Below the pieces are notes generated by a model, which was not told the origin of the DNA, searched no databases, and saw only the letters and a program-made list of their open reading frames with translations. Positions 1-5,658 of a stretch of 12,659 nucleotides of DNA are shown here, piece after piece. This stretch comes from Acidimicrobiia bacterium (GTDB lineage Bacteria > Actinomycetota > Acidimicrobiia > Acidimicrobiales > Ilumatobacteraceae): the NCBI GenBank assembly GCA_030425785.1, contig JAUHYJ010000041.1, positions 1-12,659 of the forward strand, written 5' to 3'. Position 1 is the first letter of the stretch, and each line of letters starts with the position of its first letter. The position numbers were made by a program, and so were the translations under genes.

Positions 1-1007
1 CATGCGGCGTCCTCCGTCGCGGTTCGCGCCGCCTGCTTGTCGGCGTACGCGGTCGCCGCGGCACGGACCCACTCGCCGTCTCGGTGGGCCCCGACACGAG
101 TGGCCATGCGCTCGCGGTTCGACGGGCCGTTGCCCTTGACGACGTCCCAGAATTGATCCCAGTCGATCGCGCCGTGCACGTAGTGGCCGGCCTCGTCGTC
201 GAAGCGGAGGTCGGGGTCGGGGATCGTCAGGCCGAGGAGGTCGGCCTGGGGAACCGTGGCGTCGATGAACTTCTGGCGGAGCTCGTCGTTGCCGAACCGC
301 TTGATGCCCCATCGCATCGATTGCTCGCCGTGTGTCGACTCGGCGTCGGGCGGCCCGAACATCATGATCGACGGCCACCACCACCGGTCGAGCGCGTCCT
401 GGGCCATCGCTCTCTGGGCGTCGGTGCCGTTCGCGAGCTCGAGCATGATCTGGAAGCCCTGGCGCTGGTGGAAGCTCTCCTCTTTGCAGATGCGGATCAT
501 CGCCCGGGCATAGGGGCCGTACGAGCATCGGCACAGCGGCACCTGGTTCATGATCGCGGCGCCGTCGACGAGCCATCCGATCGCGCCGACGTCGGCCCAC
601 GTCAGCGTGGGGTAGTTGAAGATCGACGAGTACTTCTGGCGGCCCGTGTGGAGCCGGTCGAGGAGCTCCTCGCGTGGCGTGCCGAGCGTCTCGGCGGCGC
701 CGTAGAGATAGAGCCCGTGGCCGGCCTCGTCCTGCACCTTGGCGGTGAGGATCGCCTTGCGGCGCAGCGACGGTGCCCGGGTCAACCAGTTGCCCTCGGG
801 CTGCATGCCGATGATCTCGGAGTGCGCGTGCTGGGCGATCTGGCGGACGAGCGTCTTGCGATAGTCGTCGGGCATCCAGTCGCGGGGCTCGATGCGCTCG
901 TCGGCGTCGATCAGGGCGTCGAAGTGGGCCTGTTCGGCACCGGTCGCCGCGTCGTCGGCGTGCGATGCGTCGGTCGCGTCGGCGGGCGCGTCGGTGATGG
1001 GCGTCAT
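1..1007 (-). CDS. paaA: 1,2-phenylacetyl-CoA epoxidase, catalytic subunit A
   Basis: This is the di-iron catalytic subunit of the PaaABCDE multicomponent monooxygenase, which converts phenylacetyl-CoA to the 1,2-epoxide in aerobic phenylacetate breakdown in the cytoplasm. Reading the reverse strand from ATG 1007 gives 335 residues. Seen: [27 protein letters not shown] split over residues 39-65, [15 protein letters not shown] (71-85), [18 protein letters not shown] (92-109) and [14 protein letters not shown] (173-186), all hallmarks of PaaA. By family alignment the likely iron ligands are E64, E94, H97, D148, E177 and H180, all present. The N-terminus is about 22 residues longer than in E. coli, but I see no later start codon that fits better. 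The last two bases read TG, so the stop is probably TGA ending one base outside the window; it would overlap an ATG at 3-1, the presumed start of paaB. It is divergent from the paaX-like gene and probably repressed by that product. Confidence 0.96.
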   Translation of the reverse strand, partial: MTPITDAPADATDASHADDAATGAEQAHFDALIDADERIEPRDWMPDDYRKTLVRQIAQHAHSEIIGMQPEGNWLTRAPSLRRKAILTAKVQDEAGHGLYLYGAAETLGTPREELLDRLHTGRQKYSSIFNYPTLTWADVGAIGWLVDGAAIMNQVPLCRCSYGPYARAMIRICKEESFHQRQGFQIMLELANGTDAQRAMAQDALDRWWWPSIMMFGPPDAESTHGEQSMRWGIKRFGNDELRQKFIDATVPQADLLGLTIPDPDLRFDDEAGHYVHGAIDWDQFWDVVKGNGPSNRERMATRVGAHRDGEWVRAAATAYADKQAARTATEDAA

Positions 1008-1014
1008 GGCCACC

Positions 1015-1043
1015 AGTCTATGACACACTCTTGCAGCTGTCCA
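1015..1043 (-). promoter_or_regulatory. paaA promoter, probably leaderless
   Basis: On the reverse strand a -35 hexamer TGGACA (1043-1038; one mismatch to TTGACA) is separated by exactly 17 bp from a -10 hexamer TAGACT (1020-1015, TANNNT). Only 7 bases separate the -10 from the paaA ATG, so transcription should start at or next to the start codon, giving a leaderless mRNA. One arm of the inverted repeat at 1020-1061 touches the -10 element, so a bound repressor would block this promoter. The elements are seen; activity is inferred. Confidence 0.55.
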
Positions 1044-1061
1044 GCGCTATCATTGTGTCAT
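1020..1061. promoter_or_regulatory. inverted-repeat operator, candidate PaaX site
   Basis: ATGACACA (1020-1027) and TGTGTCAT (1054-1061) are perfect 8-bp inverted repeats whose arms begin 34 bp apart, centred in the 52-bp gap between paaA and the paaX-like gene. One arm abuts the paaA -10; the other lies between the paaX-like -10 and ATG and covers the first two bases of that ATG. PaaX regulators are known to bind inverted repeats upstream of paa operons and to release on binding phenylacetyl-CoA. That this particular repeat is the site is inferred from its position and symmetry. Confidence 0.5.
1048..1053 (+). promoter_or_regulatory. candidate -10 element for the paaX-like gene
   Basis: TATCAT (TANNNT) lies 6 bases before the ATG at 1060, a spacing that would give a leaderless transcript. 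No good -35 hexamer is present at 16-19 bp, which would suit a weakly expressed, autoregulated repressor. Confidence 0.35.
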
Positions 1062-1974
1062 GTCGTCGCATGTGGATGTCGTCGATCCGATCGAGGACGT
1101 GCGCGCCGCCGCGTGCTCCGACGGTGCTCCCAGCGCCCGGAACCTGATCGTCACCGTGTTCGGCGACGTCGTCGTGCCCGCCGGTGACGCAACCGAGCTG
1201 ACGGTGGCCGACCTGGCCGCGGTGCTCGCCGGCTTCGGCGTGAACGAGCGGCTGGTGCGCACCTCGCTGTCGCGCATCGTGGCCGACGGGCTGCTCGTCG
1301 CACGGTCGAGCGGACGGCGCAGCTTCTACCGCGTCCACCCCGATGCACTCGACCTGTTCCGCAGTGCCGATCGCCGGATCTACCGGCCGTCGACCGAGCC
1401 GTGGGACGGGTCGTGGACCCTGGTCGTGCTCGACGGCAACGAGGCGTCGCCGTCCCGACGGGCCCGCCTGCGCCACGAGCTCGGTTGGGCCGGGTTCGGC
1501 ACGGTGGCGCCGAACGTGATGGCGTCGCCCGTCGTCGAGCCCGACGCGGTGATCGACACGGTCGCGCGAGTCGGTGGCTTCTCGAACGTCCTGGTGACGC
1601 GCTCGACGTTGCACGACGGTGACGGGGTCCTCGGTCGGGACGAACTGGTCCGCCGGGCCGTCGAACTCGACGAGCTCGAGGCGAGCTACGCCACGTTCTC
1701 CGATCGCTTCGCCGCGCTCGGCGACGACGATCTCGCTCGGCTCGACGATGCGCTCGCGCTCAAGACGCGCCTGCTGCTCGTGTCGACCTTCCGACGGGTC
1801 GCGCTGGCCGATCCGCAGCTCCCGCCCGAGTTGCTGCCCGCCGACTGGGCGGGGCGGCGAGCGCGTCGGGAAGCCGACCGCGTCTACCGCGCGGTGTGTG
1901 CGGCAGCCGACCGCGAGGTCACGACGCTCACCGGTCTCCGGGCGGCGACCGACCCCGGCCGGTTCGCCCGCTGA
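1060..1974 (+). CDS. paaX: PaaX-family transcriptional repressor
   Basis: This 304-residue protein matches the full length and three-part plan of PaaX repressors. Residues about 25-92 form the winged-helix domain (SARNLIVTVFGDVV near the start, then NERLVRTSLSRIVADGLL and the wing SSGRRSFYRV). The middle domain is about 105-190 (IYRPSTEPWDGSWTLVVLDG, then RHELGWAGFGTVAPNVM). The C-terminal effector domain is about 195-285 and includes the typical RVALADPQLPPELLPADWAG stretch at 246-265. PaaX represses phenylacetate degradation genes and is relieved by phenylacetyl-CoA, and divergence from paaA agrees with that job. Only the ATG at 1060 fits: it directly follows the inverted repeat and a candidate -10. 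A different CoA-ester inducer is possible, since the family has diversified, but the neighbouring paaA makes phenylacetyl-CoA the best guess. Confidence 0.9.
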   Translation: MSSHVDVVDPIEDVRAAACSDGAPSARNLIVTVFGDVVVPAGDATELTVADLAAVLAGFGVNERLVRTSLSRIVADGLLVARSSGRRSFYRVHPDALDLFRSADRRIYRPSTEPWDGSWTLVVLDGNEASPSRRARLRHELGWAGFGTVAPNVMASPVVEPDAVIDTVARVGGFSNVLVTRSTLHDGDGVLGRDELVRRAVELDELEASYATFSDRFAALGDDDLARLDDALALKTRLLLVSTFRRVALADPQLPPELLPADWAGRRARREADRVYRAVCAAADREVTTLTGLRAATDPGRFAR

Positions 1975-1982
1975 CGTCGCAG

Positions 1983-1988
1983 TACGCT
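1983..1988 (+). promoter_or_regulatory. possible -10 element before the gene at 1999
   Basis: TACGCT (TANNNT) lies 10 bases before the ATG at 1999, inside the 24-bp gap after the paaX-like gene. No Shine-Dalgarno sequence is visible here, so a near-leaderless start is plausible, but so is read-through from the repressor gene. No -35 match supports it. Confidence 0.25.
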
Positions 1989-1998
1989 CGACGCTGCG

Positions 1999-2871
1999 AT
2001 GAGCATCGATCGCCGCGTCGCCGCGGCAGGACGACCGGCAGGACGATCGACCCGGGCTGTCGCATGCGCGGCGGCGGTGACGGCGGTGCTGGCGGCTGTC
2101 GTCGTGACGTGGCGACTGGTCGACGATGCCGACGACGTCGATCACGTCGACGCCGATCATGCCGACGACGTCGCCGTACCGTCGACGACCACGCCAACGA
2201 CGACCCCAACGACCATGACCACGCCAACCACGCCGGCCGCGCCACCCGTCGAATCGGAGCTCCCGTGGCCCGACCCGCCCGGTGATCACGAACCGCACGT
2301 GCTCCGCAGCCCGGGGAACGGTCCGCTCGTCGCCGATGCGGGCGGACTGGGCCTGCTCTACGTCAATTCGATCGGCCGGGTGACGCTGCTCGATCTGACG
2401 TCGGGCGACCGTACCGAGGTCGAGGTGTCGGCCGAACGGAGCGAGGACGCGATCGCACTCGAGGCGGGCGGCTTCCGGTCGCTCGTCAGGCGGATGAACG
2501 TCGAGCTCGCCGGCCCCGGGGCGGCCGTGCTCCGCCTCCATCGACCGACGCTGCTGGGTGGTGGCGGCCGGCTCGACCCGGGCCTGCACCTCTGCCTCAC
2601 GGTGAGTTGTGTCGCCGCTGGCCGCCACGAGGGCCTCGTCGCCGACGATGTCCCGCCGGACGCCACGAGCGTCGCGCTCGAACCCCTCGACGCGAGCGGT
2701 GTGATCGATCGGCCGGACATCGCTGCCCTGCTCGGCGCCGACGTCCCGGTCAGCGGGCGGTTCCGCATCGTCGAGACGCCCGACGGCACGGCTCGCATCC
2801 CCGAACCGCTGGGCGGATCGGTGTGGCTCGTCCGCCCCGCCGGAACCGCACCGGCGCGAGCCGATGTGTGA
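1999..2871 (+). CDS. membrane-anchored extracytoplasmic protein of unknown function
   Basis: I do not recognise this 290-residue protein. It has a short basic N-terminus (RR at 5-6; R12, R16, R19), one hydrophobic segment at about 20-38 (AVACAAAVTAVLAAVVVTW), then an acidic DADDVDHVDADHADDV stretch (43-58), a Thr/Pro linker (61-79) and a folded-looking domain from about 95 to 290. It is therefore probably anchored by its N-terminus with the C-terminal domain outside. The stretch GLGLLYVNSIGRVTLLDLTSG (117-136, 'y.n..G.v..lDl.sG') resembles one strand pair of a beta-propeller blade, but no full propeller is present. C199 and C204 are close enough for a disulfide. Coding over the acidic stretch contains a 33-bp-spaced DNA repeat. 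It sits between the repressor and the aconitase X genes on the same strand; nothing visible ties it functionally to either. Confidence 0.7.
   Translation: MSIDRRVAAAGRPAGRSTRAVACAAAVTAVLAAVVVTWRLVDDADDVDHVDADHADDVAVPSTTTPTTTPTTMTTPTTPAAPPVESELPWPDPPGDHEPHVLRSPGNGPLVADAGGLGLLYVNSIGRVTLLDLTSGDRTEVEVSAERSEDAIALEAGGFRSLVRRMNVELAGPGAAVLRLHRPTLLGGGGRLDPGLHLCLTVSCVAAGRHEGLVADDVPPDATSVALEPLDASGVIDRPDIAALLGADVPVSGRFRIVETPDGTARIPEPLGGSVWLVRPAGTAPARADV
2126..2173 (+). repeat. short direct repeat in the coding region of the acidic linker
   Basis: ATGCCGACGACGTCG occurs at 2126-2140 and again at 2159-2173, 33 bp (11 codons) apart, in frame, encoding the repeated ADDV motif. A run of ACGACC/CCAACGACC-type units follows at about 2185-2235 and encodes the Thr/Pro linker. 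This looks like linker growth by local duplication. Confidence 0.6.
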
Positions 2872-2873
2872 GG
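2870..2873 (+). promoter_or_regulatory. ribosome binding site that decides the aconitase X start
   Basis: GAGG here is directly followed by one ATG (2874), leaving no spacer, but lies 9 nt before a second in-frame ATG (2883). The second ATG is therefore the better start. GTG 2868, also in frame, overlaps the stop codon of the upstream gene and has no suitable site before it. Confidence 0.5.
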
Positions 2874-2882
2874 ATGCCGCCG

Positions 2883-4163
2883 ATGGTTCCCGCTCCGAAC
2901 GTCCGGTTGACCGACGCCGAGCAGGCGATGCTCGACGGCGGGTCCGGAACGGGCGTGGCGATGGCGATGCGGCTCGTCGCACGCCTCGCCGACGCGATGG
3001 GTGCCCGGGCGCTGCGACCGGTCACCGGCGCCCACATCGACAGCTGTCTGTACCACGGGCGGTCCGGGATCGACTTCGTCGACCGGCTCGTCGACGGTGG
3101 GGCGCGAGTGGCGGTGCCGACGACGCTGAACGTGTCGAGCCTCGATCTGCTCCACCCCGATCTGTACCGCGGTGACGACGAGACCCGTCGTTCCGCCAGG
3201 GCGCTGATGGACGGCTACGTCGCACTGGGCTGCCAGCCGACCTGGACGTGCGCCCCGTACCAGCGCGAGGTGCGGCCGGGTCTGGGCGAACACGTCGCCT
3301 GGGCCGAGTCGAACGCGATCGTCTTCGCGAACAGCGTCCTCGGTGCACGCACCCACCGCTACGGCGACTTCATCGACATCGCCGCGGCGATCACCGGGCG
3401 GGTTCCGGACGCCGGTCTCCATCGCGACGAGCACCGGCGGGCGACGCTGGTCGTCGACGTGTCCGGCCTGTCACCGGCATTGCTCGCCACCGATGCGGCC
3501 TACCCGGTGATCGGCTTCGTCATCGGCCGCCTCAGCGGCTCGGCGGTCCCGGCCATCGTCGGGTTGCCGGCCGACACGAACGAGGACCACCTGAAGGCAC
3601 TCGGGGCCGCCGCCGCGTCGTCCGGCAGCGTGGCGATGTTCCACGCGGTCGGGATCACCCCCGAGGCGCCCGACCTCGCCACGGCCTGTGGCGGCGAGGT
3701 GCCCTCCGATCGCGTCGTCGTGACCGCCGCGCAGTGTCGCGAGGCGCGCGACGCGCTCACGACGGCGGCGGGTGGCCGTTTGTCGACCGTGAGCCTCGGC
3801 ACGCCGCACTACTCGTTGCGCGAGATCGAGCGGCTCGTCCAGGTGCTCGGCGAGCGGCGCGTCGACGACGCGATCGATCTCTACGTCTCGACCGGTCGCG
3901 AGGTGTTGGCCGAGGCGGCTGCTCGCGGCTGGGCGGGCCGCCTCGAGGCGGCGGGGGTCACCTTCGTCGTCGACACCTGTACCTACATCACCCCGATCGT
4001 GCGCGACGTGACCGGCGTCGCGATGACCGACTCGGCGAAGTGGGCGTACTACGCACCGGCGAACATCGGCGTCGAGGTGGTGTTCGCGAGCCTGCGCGAG
4101 TGCGTCGACTCGGCGGTCTCCGGCACGATCGTTCGCGACGACGGGTTGTGGTCCGATGCCTGA
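2883..4163 (+). CDS. aconitase X large (catalytic, Fe-S) subunit
   Basis: The 426-residue product belongs to the aconitase X (AcnX, DUF521) dehydratases. Characterised members dehydrate cis-3-hydroxy-L-proline in bacteria or mevalonate 5-phosphate in archaea, using an iron-sulfur cluster. Family features seen: the N-terminal LTDAEQAMLDGGSG (9-22), HIDSCLYHG (51-59), VPTTLNVSSLDLLHP (78-92), GCQPTWTCAPYQ (116-127), WAESNAIVFANSVLGART (140-157), VDTCTYITPI (363-372), MTDSAKWAYYAPA (381-393) and a late LRECVDSA (404-411). Cysteines at 55, 117, 123, 366 and 407 are candidates for cluster binding; I cannot assign ligands with certainty. It overlaps the swivel-subunit gene by 8 nt, so the two are translationally coupled and form a two-polypeptide enzyme. 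ATG 2883 is chosen because GAGG lies 9 nt before it; ATG 2874 would add three residues. The neighbours are an SDR, not the usual hydroxyproline genes, so the substrate is open. Confidence 0.92.
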   Translation: MVPAPNVRLTDAEQAMLDGGSGTGVAMAMRLVARLADAMGARALRPVTGAHIDSCLYHGRSGIDFVDRLVDGGARVAVPTTLNVSSLDLLHPDLYRGDDETRRSARALMDGYVALGCQPTWTCAPYQREVRPGLGEHVAWAESNAIVFANSVLGARTHRYGDFIDIAAAITGRVPDAGLHRDEHRRATLVVDVSGLSPALLATDAAYPVIGFVIGRLSGSAVPAIVGLPADTNEDHLKALGAAAASSGSVAMFHAVGITPEAPDLATACGGEVPSDRVVVTAAQCREARDALTTAAGGRLSTVSLGTPHYSLREIERLVQVLGERRVDDAIDLYVSTGREVLAEAAARGWAGRLEAAGVTFVVDTCTYITPIVRDVTGVAMTDSAKWAYYAPANIGVEVVFASLRECVDSAVSGTIVRDDGLWSDA

Positions 4164-4566
4164 GTTCGTCGTCGAACCGGTCGTCGCGGGCCGCGCCGAC
4201 GCGCCCGCGCTCGTGCTCGGCGAGCCGGTCAGCTTCTGGGGCGGCATCGACCCGCACACCGGCCGGATCGTCGACGTGCACCATCCTCGTTGCGGCGCCT
4301 CCGTGGCCGGCGCGGTTCTGGTCATGCCGCTCGGACGCGGCTCGAGCTCGACGTCGTCGGTGATCGCCGAGATGGTGCGGCTCGGGACCGCACCGGCCGG
4401 GTTCGTGCTCCGGGAACCCGACGAGATCGTGGCGCTCGGGTGTCTCGTCGGCGAGGAGCTCTACGGTCATGCGACCCCGATCGTCGTCGCGTCGGCCGAG
4501 GCGACCGGGGCGATCGCCGACGGCGAGGCGCTGCGTATCGACGGAGCGCGGTTGGTCGTCGGGTGA
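4156..4566 (+). CDS. aconitase X small (swivel domain) subunit
   Basis: The 136-residue product is the DUF126-type swivel partner of aconitase X, at the normal length for a separate small subunit. Seen: ALVLGEPVSFWGGIDPHTGRIVDVHHP (18-44), where SFWGGIDP..G.I.D..HP is the family signature, then VLVMPLGRGSSSTSSV (54-69), the glycine/serine loop expected to bind the substrate carboxylate, and a C-terminal beta-strand region (GEALRIDGARLVV). In this superfamily the swivel domain closes over the iron-sulfur active site of the large subunit, so the two should act as a heteromeric dehydratase in the cytoplasm. Its ATG lies inside the last codons of the large-subunit gene (8-nt overlap), so no other start is likely. 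Confidence 0.92.
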   Translation: MPEFVVEPVVAGRADAPALVLGEPVSFWGGIDPHTGRIVDVHHPRCGASVAGAVLVMPLGRGSSSTSSVIAEMVRLGTAPAGFVLREPDEIVALGCLVGEELYGHATPIVVASAEATGAIADGEALRIDGARLVVG

Positions 4567-4601
4567 CCGTCACGTCGGTCGCATGCACTGTCGAGCTCGC
4601 G

Positions 4602-4639
4602 TACGGTGTCCGCCCATGAGTTCGAGGGCGGGGCCGTGA
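4602..4639 (+). promoter_or_regulatory. candidate -10 and 7-codon leader ORF before the SDR gene
   Basis: TACGGT (4602-4607) lies 8 bases before ATG 4616, the spacing of a leaderless promoter. That ATG opens only a 7-residue frame (MSSRAGP, stop TGA 4637-4639) whose stop overlaps the GTG start of the SDR at 4636 in a GTGA arrangement. Either this is a small leader ORF that couples translation into the SDR gene, or one base is missing in the G-rich stretch 4626-4634. No convincing -35 is visible. Confidence 0.3.
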
Positions 4640-5346
4640 GTCGCCGGGTCGCCGTCGTGACCGGAGCGGGTGGCGGGCTCGGGCGCGCCTGCGTGACACA
4701 GCTCGCCGCCGACGGGTTCGCGGTCGCGGCGCTCGACGTCAGCGTTGCGGCGCTCGACGGCTTCGACGACGACGTGCTGTCCGTGGCCGCCGACGTCACC
4801 ACCCGCGACGGCTGCGCCTCGGCGGTCGCCGACGTCGTCGGCACGCTCGGGCGCGTCGACGCACTCGTCAACTCGGCCGGGGTGTACCCGCGTCGACCCG
4901 TGCTCGACATCTCGACCGACGACTGGCAGCACGTGTTCGAGGTCAACGTGCTCGGCACCTACTTCATGATGATCGAGGCGATCGCCGACATGCGGACGCG
5001 CGGCGCCGGTCAGATCGTCAACGTGTCGTCGATCGACGGCTTCACGGCCCACCCGGCGAACGCGCACTACGCGGCGACGAAGGCAGCGGTGATCAGCCTG
5101 ACCCGGTCGCTCGCGCTCGAGGTCGCGCCGCTCGGCATCCGTGTGAACTCGGTCGCGCCGGGCCCGATGGCCACCGAGACCGCCAAGGCGACCGAATGGT
5201 ACGCGCCCATGGTGGCCGAGCTGCCGACCCGCGCGCCGATCGAGCCGGCCGAGATCGCCGAGGTGGTGTCGTTCCTGTGCCGGCCGGGCAACATCAGCAT
5301 CGCCGGCGAGAACATCATCGTCTCCGGCGGCGGTGTGATCGCATGA
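4636..5346 (+). CDS. short-chain dehydrogenase/reductase, classical SDR
   Basis: The 236-residue product is a complete classical SDR: TGAGGGLG (9-16) for dinucleotide binding, D34 at the end of the second strand (favours NAD(H)), NSAG (79-82, usual NNAG), N104, and the catalytic S132, Y145 and K149 (YAATK). It ends SGGGVIA, as many 3-oxoacyl-ACP-reductase-like and sugar or hydroxyacid SDRs do. The substrate cannot be read from sequence. Its place 69 nt after the two aconitase X genes suggests it oxidises the substrate or reduces the product of that dehydratase. GTG 4636 is chosen because GAGGG (4624-4628) lies 7 nt upstream and the Rossmann strand starts at once; GTG 4606 (246 residues) is possible but lacks a ribosome binding site. 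Confidence 0.9.
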   Translation: MSRRVAVVTGAGGGLGRACVTQLAADGFAVAALDVSVAALDGFDDDVLSVAADVTTRDGCASAVADVVGTLGRVDALVNSAGVYPRRPVLDISTDDWQHVFEVNVLGTYFMMIEAIADMRTRGAGQIVNVSSIDGFTAHPANAHYAATKAAVISLTRSLALEVAPLGIRVNSVAPGPMATETAKATEWYAPMVAELPTRAPIEPAEIAEVVSFLCRPGNISIAGENIIVSGGGVIA

Positions 5347-5525
5347 GCGGCCCACCGTGCCTCTGGCAACCAGGGGACCGCCGCCGTGGCGGGCCGTCGA
5401 TATCACCGGCGTGATCGAGACGGCCACCGGCGTGCCACCGGGCGCCGATCGCACGCCGACGTCACGCCGACGGCGGGCCATCGAGGTCCGGCCGACGATG
5501 CCGGTGTCGGGTGCCGACCCGATCG

Positions 5526-5538
5526 CCCCGAATCGGGG
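5526..5538. promoter_or_regulatory. 13-bp palindrome upstream of livJ promoter
   Basis: CCCCGA and TCGGGG flank a single A, with GAT/ATC pairing further out (5521-5523, 5539-5541). It lies 28 bp upstream of the TAACAT -10, just upstream of where the -35 would sit, so it suits an operator. As RNA it would give only a 5-bp stem, so a terminator is less likely. Confidence 0.35.
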
Positions 5539-5566
5539 ATCGACACACGAAGCCGCTCGCAGCACG

Positions 5567-5572
5567 TAACAT
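5567..5572 (+). promoter_or_regulatory. candidate -10 of the transporter operon
   Basis: TAACAT is the best -10 match in the gap and is followed by a roughly 80-nt leader to the livJ start. A TCGACA hexamer lies upstream (5540-5545), but the 21-bp spacing is too long for a normal -35, so an activator or a weak -35 is likely if this promoter is real. Confidence 0.35.
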
Positions 5573-5584
5573 GGCGCGAATTGG

Positions 5585-5607
5585 GGTGGCCGGAGCCTCC
5601 GGCCACC
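5585..5607 (+). promoter_or_regulatory. 10-bp hairpin in the livJ leader
   Basis: GGTGGCCGGA (5585-5594), loop GCC, TCCGGCCACC (5598-5607) form a perfect stem in the 5' leader. No T-run follows, so it is not a standard terminator. It starts just after the expected transcription start and could protect the mRNA 5' end or act as a DNA operator. Confidence 0.45.
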
Positions 5608-5658
5608 GAACACAGAATGGCGACGCCGCAGTGCGGTGTCGTCAAGGGAGAGGAACCA

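Larger units (their letters stand above)
5347..5658. other. 312-bp non-coding region before the transporter operon
   Basis: I see no convincing gene here; a 23-codon frame starting at 5343 in an ATGA overlap with the SDR stop has no recognisable content. The region holds a short hairpin CCTCTGG-CAA-CCAGGGG (5360-5376, one G-U pair) soon after the SDR stop, possibly a weak end signal without a T-run. It also has paired short repeats (CACCGGCGTG twice near 5404-5437, CACGCCGACG twice near 5452-5472), a palindrome CCCCGA-A-TCGGGG (5526-5538), a -10 element and the leader of the binding-protein gene. Confidence 0.6.

Noticed and set aside
84..1187. Forward open frame of 367 codons over the first kilobase
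   Set aside because: It runs antisense to paaA, whose reverse-strand product matches the family throughout, and it crosses the divergent promoter region.
1018..2982. Long reverse-strand open frame (654 codons) across the paaX-like gene and the following gene
   Set aside because: It is rich in R, D, H and G without hydrophobic periodicity or motifs, and lies antisense to two well-supported genes; it is a GC-rich shadow frame.
5343..5569. Small frames after the SDR (23 codons from ATG 5343; 70 codons from ATG 5357)
   Set aside because: The first has an attractive ATGA overlap but no recognisable content; the second is Pro/Arg/Thr-rich and runs through the palindrome and into the promoter of livJ.
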